In this document: piece after piece, positions 1 to 10,153 of the stretch
Layout: every line of letters starts with the position of its first letter
How positions within the stretch are numbered: the stretch's first letter is position 1
NCBI GenBank assembly: GCA_963791575.1
Contig: CAWBSY010000006.1
Location: forward strand, 1 to 64,000
Reading direction: 5' to 3'
DNA from: JAOAPG01 sp963791575
Lineage (GTDB): Bacteria > Acidobacteriota > Terriglobia > Terriglobales > Acidobacteriaceae
Length of the DNA: 64,000 nucleotides
Made by a program: the position numbers and the translations under genes
Notes under the pieces: model-generated
Told to the model about the DNA's origin: nothing
Databases searched by the model: none
What the model saw: only the letters and a program-made list of their open reading frames with translations

Positions 1-1989
1 CCAATTCGTCCAGAACTCAGCCCGATGCCACCAAAGATTATTCCAAGCCACGCTCGCAATTTCCTAACATCATTGCACCGTACAAACCGCAGCACGTCCC
101 GCCGCCCAACCTCAGCAACACGCCGCGTATCGATCAGCTCTTCCAGAACGGCAAACTAATGCTTTCCATGGACGATGCCGTAGCCCTCGCCCTTGAGAAC
201 AACCTTGATCTAGTAATTGCGCGCTATAACTTGAATATCGCCGACACTGACATCCTGCGCTCGAAGGCCGGATCAACCATTCTCGGCGTGAATACTGGCA
301 TCGTGCAAAATACTCCCGGCGGCGGCACAGGCGGTCTCAGTGGAACGGTAGGCTCTGGTTCCGGCGGTACAAGCGTAGCCGCAGGTGGTATTGGAACCGG
401 CACAAACGGCCTCGTCAGCTCGACCTTGGGCATCGGTTCGCCCATCACCAGCTTCGATCCCGTCATCACCGGAACCCTGCAAATGGATCGCGACTACGCG
501 CTATCGAGCAGCGCCTTAAACGGCCAGGCTGTAACCAACAACAACACAGGGACAGCCGATGTTTCCTACCAACAAGGCTTTCAATGGGGGACGAACATGC
601 AGGTGGGATTCAACAATACCCATCTCACTACCAGCGGTCCATTAACAGCGCTCAGTCCGGATGTTGCTTCGAATATGCAATTCAGGCTCACCCAACATCT
701 ACTTCAAGGCTTTGGCTTCCTGCCGAACCAACGCTACATTCACATTGCCAAGAACAACCGCGAAATCTCCGACGTCGCCTTCCGGCTGCAAATCATAACC
801 ACCGTTGATCAGATTGAAAACCTCTATTGGGATTTGGTTTATGCCTACGAAAACGTAAGAGTTCAGCAGGAAGCACTGGCCTTCGCACAACGCACGCTGG
901 AAGACAATAAGAAGCAGGTGCAGATGGGAACTCTTCCTCCCATTCAAGTTGCGAGCGCACAGAGTACCGTCTCTACGGATCAACAAGCATTGACGCTGGC
1001 CCGCACTAATCTGGAATTGCAAGAATTGCTAATGAAAAATGCCCTCAGCCGAAATCTTGAAGATCCCATGCTCGCCGGGGCTGAAGTCCTTCCGACTTCT
1101 ACTATTCAGCTGCCCGAGCAAGAACCCGTTGTTCCCGTACAAGATCTCATCAACGACGCCATCGGGCATCGTGCTGAACTCGCGGAATCACGCATCGATC
1201 TCACGACGCGCGACCTTAATAACAAAAGCGTGCGCAACGCCATGTTGCCGACGGTCGACGTCTATGCATATTATGGCGGCTCGGGATTAGGCGGCAGCCT
1301 GAATCCCAATGCAAGCTTCTGCTCGGGGTCAATAATTCTGGCATTTGCATCAACAAGAACAGAATTCCCTCCCAGTTCCTCAACGGCCCCGTGGGTTACG
1401 GGAGCACGCTGACGCAACTGTTCGACTCTACTGCACCCGATAAAGGAGTCGGCGTAACTGTGAACATTCCTTTAAAATCGGACAGGACAAGCCAGACCAG
1501 GTCCGTGCCGAACTCGAATATCGCCAGGCCCAAGTGCGCCTGCAGCAACTGGAAAATCAAGTCCGCATCGAAGTCCGGAACGCGCAATTTGACGTAGAAC
1601 AGAACCGCGCCGCAGTAGATGCTGCGCAAGCTGCCGTCTCATTCGAACGCCAGACATTGAACGCCGATCAGCAAAAGCTGGCCGTTGGAGTGGGAACGCC
1701 GACTGCAGTATTACAGGACGAATCTAATTTGACGACCACGGAGTCGAACTTAGTTTCAGCCATGGCGAACTATGAAAAAGCGCGAGTGGAACTTGATCGC
1801 GCGACGGGATTGCTACTAGACCACGCAGGCATCGCAATGGCGGACGCGGAGAAGGGCCAAGTAACGCACATGCCGAGCGTGCCATATGTAGCCCCACGAC
1901 AAGACGTGCCGTCCGTTTTGCCGTCTGCGAATCAAGCTCCGCAACAGCCACAGACTCCGGCGCAACCACAACCGGCACCGCCACAGTAA
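1..1989 (+). CDS. TolC-family outer membrane efflux protein (5' truncated, frameshifted)
   Basis: This is an outer-membrane channel-type protein of the TolC/OEP family, which would form the exit duct of an efflux or secretion system. The reading frame is already open at base 3, so the true start lies outside the window. Two OEP-like repeats are visible: an early helix with MDDAVALALENNLDL (from 159), and a C-terminal coiled helical half (1534-1989) with long amphipathic stretches such as QLENQVRIEVRNAQFDVEQN. The tail is proline/glutamine rich. The coding frame changes near 1310-1325 and again near 1475-1490, with the family sequence continuing in the new frame each time, so indel errors are likely. 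The glycine/serine-rich stretch at about 300-420 is an unusual insert. No partner pump gene is visible. Confidence 0.85.
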
Positions 1990-2067
1990 TCGACATGGTG
2001 AATAAGTCCATTGTGAGACAATCAGCTCCGGTAAATCCATTTCGTTCTTGTTCCCTATTTATTTGCC

Positions 2068-2826
2068 ATGGGTCTGTCCGTTGCTATCGTTACTTTGAAT
2101 GAAGAAGAGAACATTGGTCGCACACTAGAAAGTGTGCGCTGGGCAGACGAAATTGTCTTGGTGGATTCGGGATCTACTGACCGGACCTGCGAGATTGCCC
2201 GCCAATTCGGTGCGAAGGTAATTATCGAGCCATGGCGCGGCTTCGTCGCCCAAAAGAATTACGCTCTCGAACACTGCACACAACCGTGGGTACTGGCCCT
2301 TGATGCCGATGAGGAAGTAAGCCTCGGATTATCGGAAGAGATTAAGGCCGTCATCAATGATCCCAACCCACTGAGTGGGTATTGGATTCCTCGCAAGAAC
2401 CTGTTCCTTGGCCGCTGGATGCGTCATGGCGGCTTCTATCCCGATCCCAAATTGCGTTTGTTTCGCCGAGGCGAAGGATTTTCGACGGGACGTGATCCGC
2501 ATGATCGCTATGAATTAAAGCACCAAGGCAAAACCGCCCAGCTCAAAAATGCAATGATCCACCACACCTATCCAACGCTCGACTTGTATCTCGAGCACAT
2601 GAATCGCTATTCGGGTGTATGGAACAAAGTACCGGGAGCAAAATCGCGTCCCTTTCGCGTATCGGAAATCGTGGCACGGCCGTTTCTGACTTTTGTTTAC
2701 AACTATTTCATCCGCCTGGGTTTCTTGGATGGCCGCGAAGGATTGCTGTTGCACATGTATCACGCCGGTTATGTCTCATGGAAATATGCGAAAGGCTGGG
2801 AATTAGGCGCGAAGCAGGCCGCGTAA
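2068..2826 (+). CDS. Glycosyltransferase family 2, WaaE/KdtX-like
   Basis: This 252-residue GT-A glycosyltransferase probably adds a hexose to a lipopolysaccharide core or similar cell-surface glycan at the inner face of the cytoplasmic membrane. The N-terminus VAIVTLNEEENIGRTLESV and DSGSTDRT form the nucleotide-sugar fold, and LDADEE is the metal-binding DxD-type motif. The C-terminal part (FRRGEGFS, RYSG) and overall length match the WaaE/KdtX subgroup. The ATG at 2068 is the first codon that gives the family N-terminus; no clear ribosome binding site precedes it. The gene is intact. It sits alone between the TolC-like gene and the mutase gene, so its acceptor cannot be deduced from context. 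It resembles the GT2 protein at 33941-34867. Confidence 0.85.
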   Translation: MGLSVAIVTLNEEENIGRTLESVRWADEIVLVDSGSTDRTCEIARQFGAKVIIEPWRGFVAQKNYALEHCTQPWVLALDADEEVSLGLSEEIKAVINDPNPLSGYWIPRKNLFLGRWMRHGGFYPDPKLRLFRRGEGFSTGRDPHDRYELKHQGKTAQLKNAMIHHTYPTLDLYLEHMNRYSGVWNKVPGAKSRPFRVSEIVARPFLTFVYNYFIRLGFLDGREGLLLHMYHAGYVSWKYAKGWELGAKQAA

Positions 2827-2902
2827 CACACCACGTCTTCGTCCCCTCCTTGCTACCCGTCCTTTACTCTCCTATCATCAAAAGTTAGCTTTTGGAGTAG
2901 TC

Positions 2903-4703
2903 ATGCCAAACAAAAAAACCGAGCTTCCTGTCGCGGAGAGCCCGATCGCCGACGTGTTCGAAGGACGTCATCCTTCTCAGGCCGAAAAAGATTGGGCGGA
3001 AAAGACGCTAGCGCCGACTCTGGAAAAATCTCCCGAAAAGCCGATCGGCGCACGCCACCGGCGTAAATATCGACGAACACGGACACGCCCGCTTCACCAC
3101 CATTTCAGGCGTTCCCATTCGGCGGCTCTATACCGAAGCCGATCTTCCAGAAGATTGGAATTACGGAAAAATATCTCGGCTATCCCGGGCAGCCGCCTTT
3201 CACGCGCGGAATCCATGCCACCGGTTATCGCGGCAAACTTTTCACCATGCGGCAGTTCTCCGGCTTCGCCTCGCCGGAAGAAACCAACCAGCGCTACAAG
3301 TATCTACTACAAAGCGGTGGCAGCGGGCTTTCCGTGGCATTCGATTTGCCCACGCTTGATGGGCTACGACTCCGACCACCCAGCCAGCGAAGGCGAAGTG
3401 GGAAAATGCGGCGTGGCTATCGATTCCCTTGAAGACATGGAAATTCTCTTCAATGGTATCGATCTCGAGAAAACCACCGTTTCGATGACGATCAATTCGC
3501 CCGCGTCGGTATTATGGGCGATGTATCTGGTCGTCGCCGAAAAGCAAGGAGCGGATTGGAAGAAAATCTCCGGCACCCTGCAAAACGACATTCTCAAGGA
3601 ATACATCGCGCAGAAGGAATACATCTATCCGCCCGCGCCTTCGATGCGGCTGGTGATTGATACATTTGAGTTCGGCTCGAAATTCACGCCCAAGTTCAAC
3701 ACTATTTCAATCAGCGGATATCACATTCGCGAAGCCGGATCGACCGCGCTGCAGGAACTGGCATTCACTCTCTATGACGGCGTCGAGTACGTCGAATGGG
3801 CGACTGAGACGCGGCCTCGATGTAGATGACTTCGGTCCACGACTCAGCTTCTTCTTCAATGCGCACAACGACTTCTTCGAGGAGATTGCCAAGTACCGTG
3901 CGGCCCGAAAGATTTGGTATCAAGTAATGAAAGATCGCTTCGGCGCGAAAAACCAGCGCACATGGCTGATGCGATTCCACACGCAGACCGCAGGCGTTTC
4001 GCTCCCGGCGCAACAGCCAATGAACAACATCGCGCGCGTGGCGCTTCAGGCTTTGGCGGCAGTATTGGGCGGAACGCAGTCGCTGCACACTGATTCTTAC
4101 GACGAAGCTTTGGCTCTGCCCACCGAAGAAGCGGCCCGCATCGCATTGCGCACCCAGCAGATCATTGCATATGAATCGGGCGTCACGCAGACTGTGGATC
4201 CGCTCGGCGGCTCATATTTTCTCGAAAACTTAACTCTGCAAATGGAAAAGGGCGCATTCGACTACTTCGGCAAGCTGGACGCAATGGGTGGCATGGTAAA
4301 AGCGATTGAGCGAGGATATCCGCAGAAAGAGATTGCCGAGGCCTCCTATCAATTCCAGCGAGCGGCAGAAGCAAAAGAAAAAGTGATCGTGGGTGTCAAC
4401 GATTTCGTCATCGAAGAAGAGTCGCCGAATATTCTGTATATCGATGAGAGCGTGGCAAAACAGCAATCCGCGAAGCTGAAAACCTTACGCGCGCGCAGAT
4501 CGAACGATGAGGTAAAAAGAACTCTGGACGCTCTTAAGAAAGCCGCAGCTCAGGAGCCGAAGGCAGCGATGAACGGAGAAATTTCCCCAGCGAACACAAT
4601 GCCCTTCATAGTGGACGCAGTGCGGGCATACGCAACGGTAGGAGAAATCTGCGAAGCGATGAGCGAAGTTTACGGGACGTATACAGAAGTGAGCATCACC
4701 TAG
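2903..4703 (+). CDS. Methylmalonyl-CoA mutase family, catalytic (large) subunit, frameshifted
   Basis: This is a B12-dependent acyl-CoA mutase catalytic subunit that rearranges the carbon skeleton of methylmalonyl-CoA or a related branched acyl-CoA. The TIM-barrel signatures are clear: TMRQFSGFASPEETN, GLSVAFDLPTL, YDSDHPASEGEVGK, SISGYHIREAG, RFHTQTAG and LGGTQSLHTDS. It has no C-terminal cobalamin domain; that function is encoded separately at 6198-6626. The frame changes near 3054, 3165, 3358 and 3815, and the conserved protein resumes after each one, so indel errors are much likelier than decay. The ATG at 2903 follows a TTGGAG-like ribosome site. Methylmalonyl-CoA and isobutyryl-CoA mutases are both organised as large plus small subunits, so I leave the substrate open. 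Confidence 0.88.
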
Positions 4704-4827
4704 AGGGTATTGGCATTGGCACGCCTGATTCCAATACTCCGCAGCCGTACCTCGTTTGGCCCGAAAGGGGAACATAAACGAATATTTGCTTCTATCGACT
4801 GAAATCTTGGACTACTTCGGATTACGA

Positions 4828-4856
4828 TTTTGAGGTCACAAATTGTGACCTCAAAA
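4828..4856. promoter_or_regulatory. Perfect 14-bp-arm palindrome in front of the ORF6N gene (operator-like)
   Basis: The two arms are exact reverse complements around a single central base at 4842; the inner half-site reads TTTGAGGTCACAA. The element ends two bases before an ATG at 4859. The flanking T-run lies upstream and the A-run downstream, the opposite of an intrinsic terminator, and a one-base centre is poor for an RNA hairpin. A dimeric protein-binding site is the simplest reading. A near copy lies inside the gene at 5093-5119. Confidence 0.7.
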
Positions 4857-4891
4857 AAATGAAGAAAAGAAACACTGGAAAAATTCTTCGC

Positions 4892-5420
4892 ATGCCGAAG
4901 CACAGCGAAAAACCTGCTTTCTCCGTGGAATCGCGGATACTTAATTCTTCGCCATCAAAAAGTTATGTTGGATACAGACTTGGCTGAACTTTACGGAGTT
5001 TCTGTCAAACGTCTCAACGAGCAGGTCAATCGTAATCAAGAGCGTTTTCCCGCTGATTTTGTATTCCAACTCACCTCTAAGGAACACGAATCTTTGAGGT
5101 CGCAAATTGCAACCTCAAAACAAGGTCGCGGTGGCAGGCGTTATCTACCCTACGCATTTACTGAACATGGCGCAATCATGGCTGCCACGGTGCTCAATTC
5201 GAAACCAGCCATCCAGATGAGCGTTTTTATCGTACGAGCGTTTGTGCGCCTGCGTGAAATGCTGGCCACGAATCGGAAGCTTGCATCGAAAATCAACGAA
5301 CTCGAAAAGCATGTGGAAGCGCACGATACCGAGATCCAGGAAATAATCCAAGCCATCCAACAACTCATGGTTCCGGAGGAAAAGCCAGCCCGCAAGATCG
5401 GATTCCGACTCAATCCATAG
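4892..5420 (+). CDS. ORF6N domain-containing protein (frameshifted near the N-terminus)
   Basis: This is a small putative DNA-binding protein with the ORF6N domain (KilA-N-associated, common in phages and mobile or host chromosomal islands). Diagnostic segments are KVMLDTDLAELYGV, RFPADFVFQLT, LRSQIATSK and RRYLPYAFTEHG. A C-terminal helical segment (about the last 50 residues) looks like a coiled coil. From the ATG at 4892 the sequence reads MPKHSEKPAFSVESRIL, then the frame changes near 4935-4945 and resumes as ILRHQKVMLDTD. An upstream in-frame ATG at 4859 is an alternative start. The protein's function is not established. It interrupts the acyl-CoA mutase region and may have been acquired horizontally. 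Autoregulation through the palindromes is an inference. Confidence 0.82.
5093..5119. promoter_or_regulatory. Intragenic near-palindrome matching the upstream operator-like site
   Basis: This site has 13-base arms with one mismatched pair (5101/5111) around base 5106. Aligned with 4829-4855 it is identical at 24 of 27 bases. It lies in the ORF6N coding frame and encodes LRSQIATSK, a conserved motif of the family. Read in the corresponding frame, the upstream copy would encode LRSQIVTSK. Confidence 0.65.
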
Positions 5421-5517
5421 AACCCTAAAAGCGGCTCGGCGCGACGTCAGTGGCAATCCTGCGTGGACGACCATGGAATGATATTCTTTGTGCCTCAGGC
5501 CCCCGTGTGAAATAGCT

Positions 5518-6123
5518 ATGCGCCATGCCGTCCGACATCTGAAGAAAGCCGACCCCATACTCTCAGCTATCATTGAGCGCGTTGGCCCCTATCGCCGCGA
5601 ATACGGCGAGCCGACTTTCGAAAGTCTCGCCCGATCGATCGTCTACCAGCAATTAAACGGACGAGCCGCCGCCACCATTTATGGACGGCTCGAAACACTG
5701 GCTGGAAAGCCGCTAACTCCGCCGGGAATTCTAAAACTCACCGAAGAACAAATGCGTTCCGCAGGCCTGTCCAAACAGAAACTCAGCTACATCCGCGATC
5801 TCGCCGCGAGAACGGCAAGTGGCGAGATTGAATTCGCCCGCCTCTTGGACATGTCCGACGAGGACGTTATCGAACATCTCACGCGCGTGAAAGGCATTGG
5901 CACCTGGACAGCGCACATGTTCTTGATCTTTGCCTTGCGCCGCCCCAACGTTTTGCCCACTGGTGATTTCGCCATTCAGATGGCGGTCAGAAAACTCTAC
6001 AGGAAACGCAAGATGCCGAAACCAGCGCAGATGGAAAAGATCGCCAAGTGCTGGGAACCCTACCGCAGTGTTGCGTGCTGGTATTTGTGGCGAAGCCTCG
6101 ATATCAAAACTGTTGAAGACTAA
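5518..6123 (+). CDS. DNA-3-methyladenine glycosylase II family (AlkA-like)
   Basis: This HhH-GPD superfamily DNA glycosylase would remove alkylated purines such as 3-methyladenine to start base-excision repair. It is 201 residues from the ATG at 5518. The helix-hairpin-helix VKGIGTWTAHM is followed by LPTGDFAIQ, where the Asp is the expected catalytic residue. IVYQQLNGRAA near the N-terminus is also typical. It has no iron-sulphur cysteine cluster at the C-terminus, unlike MutY/Nth. The in-frame TTG at 5488 would add ten residues without family support, so I prefer the ATG. The gene is intact and lies between the two mutase subunit genes, with no evident functional tie to them. Confidence 0.9.
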   Translation: MRHAVRHLKKADPILSAIIERVGPYRREYGEPTFESLARSIVYQQLNGRAAATIYGRLETLAGKPLTPPGILKLTEEQMRSAGLSKQKLSYIRDLAARTASGEIEFARLLDMSDEDVIEHLTRVKGIGTWTAHMFLIFALRRPNVLPTGDFAIQMAVRKLYRKRKMPKPAQMEKIAKCWEPYRSVACWYLWRSLDIKTVED

Positions 6124-6197
6124 CCGCGATTAAAAAGCACAGACTTACGACTGGCGCTCTGCCTCGATGAAGCCGTAGAGTGTCTCTTTGTGATTAA

Positions 6198-6626
6198 ATG
6201 GTTGCGATGGCTGATCCCAAAATTCGCGTTTTAGTCGCCAAGCCTGGTCTCGATGGCCATGATCGCGGCGCTAAAGTCATTGCGCGAGCCCTGCGCGATG
6301 CCGGCATGGAGGTCATCTACACCGGCCTGCGCCAGACTCCAGAGATGATCGTGAATGCCTCTCTCCAAGAAGACGTCAACGTCATCGGGCTATCGATTCT
6401 TTCCGGCGCCCACAACGCCATAGTCCCGCGAGTCATCGATCTGCTCAATCAGAACAAAATGGACGACGTGCTGCTCATTATCGGAGGCATCATTCCCAAC
6501 CAGGACATCGACAATCTGAAGAAGTTAGGCGTGGCCGCAATCTTTCAGCCTGGCACCCCGATGGACGATATTGTCCAGTTTATCCGTACCAACGTTAAGC
6601 CTCGTGGTGTGCCCACCGCTTCCTGA
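6198..6626 (+). CDS. Methylmalonyl-CoA mutase family, cobalamin-binding (small) subunit
   Basis: This 142-residue B12-binding protein partners the catalytic subunit encoded at 2903-4703. It carries the base-off/His-on cobalamin signature DGHDRG, followed by the flavodoxin-like fold with GLSILSGAHN and IIGGIIPNQD, and GTPMDDIV near the end. The length matches the free small subunit of isobutyryl-CoA mutase or of split methylmalonyl-CoA mutases. The start could be the ATG at 6198 or at 6207 (MADPKIRV). Its stop TGA overlaps the ATG of the next gene, so the two are probably translationally coupled. The gene is intact, unlike its neighbours. It is separated from the large subunit by the ORF6N and AlkA genes. 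Confidence 0.92.
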   Translation: MVAMADPKIRVLVAKPGLDGHDRGAKVIARALRDAGMEVIYTGLRQTPEMIVNASLQEDVNVIGLSILSGAHNAIVPRVIDLLNQNKMDDVLLIIGGIIPNQDIDNLKKLGVAAIFQPGTPMDDIVQFIRTNVKPRGVPTAS

Positions 6627-7358
6627 TGACCGAAATCAGTACTTCCCGTTTGCGAGACATTCTGACCAAAACTGTCGGCCCCGCCCCTTGGTATTGGAAG
6701 ACGTTCCCTGCCGTGAATTCCGCAAATCAGCGTTTCACGTGGACGCATCATGGCGATCAGGGCGCACTTGGATATGTTGTTTCTCTTGGTTTGGAGCAGG
6801 AGCCTGACAAAGCGCGCCTCGCACTCAACACTTATTGCAGACCTTTCTCAGTACCTGACTCGCGGCTTGGCATCTGGTGTCCCGGAGGGGCGCAGCATTC
6901 GCCTGACCTGCTTTGATCCGGTGCAACTCAAGGCATTCGATCTCGCCGAAGTTGCCGGATGGTTCAAGCCTTCGAGCGAACGGATCTACGCAGCGACCGA
7001 GCCCATTGCCGAATTCGAAGTACCGCTCTGGCTCGAAGCGGGCATGCACAAGATCGAAGTGCCAGAAGAATTGCGGAACGTTGACGAGCTGATTGTGCCC
7101 ACCAGTTACGCAGCTAAGAGCAACGACGATCCGGCATTCGCACTTTATGTTTTCTACTTGCACGCAGGATTGGTCGAAGTGTTGCCGCAAAAGTGGTTCA
7201 CGGCAAGCCAGTACCAAATAGGAAAGCAGTGGATCACGCGGGCGACGCGAGATCCGGAATCGCATCGCATAGTCGGCGAGTGCTTCGGTGTCGGAACGTT
7301 CTTGCTGGAAGAAGATGGATGCAGACTCGATCGCTGGCTGGATAGAACAGATCACTAA
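6626..7358 (+). CDS. Conserved-looking protein of unknown function, coupled to the B12 subunit gene (frameshifted)
   Basis: I do not recognise this family. The protein would have about 240 residues. It begins MTEISTSRLRDILTKTVGP at 6626, overlapping the stop of the mutase small-subunit gene. The frame changes near 6825-6840, and the protein continues as IADLSQYLTRGLASGV to a stop at 7356-7358. It has no signal peptide, membrane segment or cysteine motif. The composition is that of a soluble globular protein, with aromatic-rich stretches (PWYWKTF, FALYVFYLHAG). The tight coupling suggests a role alongside the mutase, for example in assembly or regulation, but nothing in the sequence shows it. 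Confidence 0.6.
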
Positions 7359-7386
7359 CAACCGCGGATCGCTCAGATATTTAGAC

Positions 7387-7419
7387 TTTCTCTGTGTCTC
7401 TGTGCCCTCTGTGGTAAAA
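7387..7419. repeat. Interspersed TCTCTGTG-type repeat, copy 1
   Basis: This is a short imperfect tandem of the unit TCTCTGTG ending in CCTCTGTGGTAAAA, located about 65 bases upstream of the carboxyltransferase start. A related copy occurs at 11425-11462. The motif resembles a short dispersed element that I associate with intergenic DNA in several environmental phyla; that recollection cannot be tested here. Confidence 0.5.
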
Positions 7420-7482
7420 AGCGTTCCTGTTTGCTACTCCCCGCTCCGCTGTTATACCTTAACTAGTTTCGGTCTTCATTTC

Positions 7483-9188
7483 ATGGCGAATCGCGAAGAG
7501 TCCCCCGCACCGCAAAGTCCCATTATTCTCAGTACACGCGTCGATCCCACCTCCGCCCGCTTTGAAGCGAACATGCGCTTTCTTGGCGGACCTGGTTTCG
7601 CAAGTCCGCAACGAAGAAGAGACAAATCCGCGAGGGCGGGGGCGCAAAGGCCATCGAAAGCCAGCACACGAAAAAGCGGCTGACCGCGCGCGAGCGCATC
7701 AATCTGCTGGTTGATCCTGGAACTTTCTTCGAGCTTGGCGTCTACGCCGCCCACGGGATGTACGAAGAATGGGGCGGCGCGCCCGCGGCGGGCGTGATCA
7801 CCGGCCTGGCGCGAATGCAGTCCGCGCCTGGTGATGATCATCGCGAACGATGCCACGGTGAAGGCCGGCGCGTTTTTTCCCATGACTTCGAAGAAGGTGA
7901 TTCGCGCGCAGAACATCGCCATCGAGAATCGCATTCCCACGATTTACCTCGTCGATTCCGCCGGAGTATTTCTTCCGCTGCAGGAAGACGTGTTTCCCGA
8001 TACCGACGATTTCGGCCGCGTCTTTCGCAACAACGCGGTGATGTCGGCGATGGGCATTCCGCAAATCGCGGCCATCATGGGAATGTGCGTGGCCGGCGGC
8101 GGCTATCTGCCGGTGATGTGCGATCACGTTCTAATGACGGACGGCAGCGGCCTCTTCCTCGCTGGGCCCGCGCTGGTGCAGGCGGCGATCGGACAGAAAG
8201 TTTCCGCCGAAGAACTGGGCGGCGCGGCGATGCATTCGGCAATCAGCGGCACCGTGGACTTTCGCGAGCCCAACGATGAAGCCTGCCTGGCAGCGCATTC
8301 GCGCCATCGTCGAGAAGTGGGGATACCGGCGGCAATCTCCGTGGGACCGGCAAGAAGCCCGAGCCGCCCGCGCTGGCCGCCGAAGAAATCTACGGCATCT
8401 ACGATTCTTCGCCGGCGCGCCCGTACGACATGAAAGAGATTCTGGCGCGCATCGTCGACGGCAGCCGCTTCGACGAATACAAGCCGGAGTACGGCAAGAC
8501 GCTGATCTGCGGCTACGCGCGCATCGGCGGATTTGCCGTCGGCATTGTCGCCAATCAGAAACTGCACGCGCAGCAGACCGATCATGAAGGCAAGAAGCGC
8601 GTCGAATTCGGCGGCGTCATCTATACCGAGTCCGCCGAGAAAGCTGCGCGCTTCATCATGGACTGCAACCAGAACCTGATCCCGCTGATTTTCTTTCACG
8701 ACGTAAACGGATTCATGGTGGGCCGCGATGCGGAGTGGAGCGGCATCATCAAAGCCGGCGCGAAGATGGTGAATGCGGTATCGAATTCCGTGGTGCCGAA
8801 GATCACCGTGATCGTCGGCGGATCGTTTGGCGCGGGACATTACGCGATGTGCGGCAAGGCTTACGATCCGCGATTTGTGTTTGCGTGGCCGACGGCGCGA
8901 TACGCGGTGATGAGCGGAGATGCGGCCGCGGGCACTTTGGTGGAAATCAAAATCAAGCAACTGGAGCGCGGCGGAAAGAAGCTGAGCGAAGAAGAGCGCA
9001 AAGAACTGTTCGAATCGACGAAGAGAACCTACGACGAGCAGACTGATCCGCGCTACGGCGCGGCGAGACTGTGGATCGACAAGATCATCGATCCGGTCGA
9101 AACGCGCGATGCGATCACGCAGGCGCTGGAAGCGGCAGCGTTGAATCCGGATGTGCCGGAGTTTAAGGTGGGAGTGCTGCAAACATGA
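7483..9188 (+). CDS. Acyl-CoA carboxylase carboxyltransferase subunit, methylcrotonyl/propionyl-CoA type (frameshifted)
   Basis: This biotin-dependent carboxyltransferase moves CO2 from carboxybiotin to an acyl-CoA. It starts MANREESPAPQSP at 7483. Family landmarks are KKRLTARERINLLVDPGTFFE, LPLQEDVFPD, MCVAGGGYLPVM, LFLAGPALVQAA, EELGGAAMHS, GSFGAGHYAMCGKAYDP and AVMSGDAAAGT. The frame changes near 7606-7625, 7825, 8290 and 8325, and the family sequence resumes each time, so indel errors are likely. The next genes (HMG-CoA lyase and a crotonase) point to methylcrotonyl-CoA carboxylase beta in leucine breakdown. The nearby mutase would equally fit propionyl-CoA carboxylase. No biotin carboxylase subunit is in the window. 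Confidence 0.85.
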
Positions 9189-9264
9189 TTATCATTGAGC
9201 GCTTCACGTCGGAATTGTTACGACAAAGTTTGCGAATCCGTACCGCTGACTGATTCTTGGCAAT

Positions 9265-10145
9265 ATGTCTGATCTCGTCAAACTGATCGAATGTCCGCGC
9301 GATGCCTGGCAAGGGCTGAAGAGGCCGATCCCTACTCACATCAAAATCGAATATCTCGCACGCTTGATCAGCGCGGGATTCAAGCACATCGACGCCGTCT
9401 CGTTTGTCTCGCCAAAGGCGGTGCCGCAGATGGCGGACTCCGAAGAAGTTCTGAAAGAACTTGATCCGCCGGATGATGTGGAGATCATCGGCATCGTCGT
9501 GAATGAAAAAGGCGCGCAGCGGGCGATCGAGACTCAAGCGGTGCGCACTCTGGGATTTCCTTATTCGGTTTCGCCAACATTCCTGCGCAACAATCAGAAT
9601 CAATCGCCGGAAGAAGCGATCGAAGAACTGGAAAAGATCAAGAACAAAGCCGAGGAAGACGGCCTTGACGTTGTGGCCTACATTTCGATGGCGTTCGGCA
9701 ATCCATATGGCGATGAGTGGAATATTGGAGAAGTTATGGACGCAATCGATCTGCTCGAATCGTTTGGCATTCGAATGATCTCGCTGGCCGATACAGTTGG
9801 CATGGCGGGACCGAAGCAAATCAGCGAGCTCGTGTCAGCGGTGATTTCGAAATACGATTTTCTTGAGATCGGAGTCCATCTGCACAGCCGTCCCGATGAA
9901 GCGGTCGAGAAAATTCTGGCCGCGTATGATGCAGGTTGCAGGCGCTTCGATTCCGCACTGGGGGGCTTGGGCGGCTGCCCGTTTGCGCAAGATGCAATTG
10001 GTAGGCAACATTCCAACAGAAAAAGTGATTGAAGCGTTGCAACAGCGCGGTGCGGCCCTGCCGCAGCTGAAATCGCTTGGACGTATTGTTGCGAGCATCA
10101 GAGGCAATTGGTGCGCGATACGCAAATTCTCAGACGGCGGATTAA
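9265..10145 (+). CDS. Hydroxymethylglutaryl-CoA lyase (frameshifted at the 3' end)
   Basis: This enzyme cleaves HMG-CoA to acetoacetate and acetyl-CoA, the last step of leucine catabolism. The barrel motifs are VKLIECPRDAWQGL at the N-terminus, DAVSFVSPKAVPQMAD, FGNPYGDEW, SLADTVGMAGP, GVHLHSRPDEA and the signature GGLGGCPFAQD with its conserved Cys. An extra base near 10000 shifts the frame; the family tail LVGNIPTEKVIEAL follows in the next frame. A second shift near 10105 would lead to a natural end EAIGARYANSQTAD at 10145. The ATG at 9265 sets the expected N-terminus. The gene follows the carboxyltransferase and precedes a crotonase, a Liu/Mcc-like order. Confidence 0.87.
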
Positions 10146-10153
10146 CATCCCAG

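Noticed and set aside
2860..2900. Small inverted repeat CAAAAG/CTTTTG before the mutase gene
   Set aside because: Six-base stem without a U-run; too weak to claim as a terminator or operator.
4828..4856. Palindrome read as a transcription terminator for the mutase gene
   Set aside because: The T-run precedes and the A-run follows on both strands, and a one-base loop is unfavourable for a hairpin; an operator-like site fits better.
8124..9182. 352-codon minus-strand open frame opposite the carboxyltransferase
   Set aside because: Arginine/histidine-rich shadow of a conserved gene on the plus strand; typical GC-rich antisense frame.
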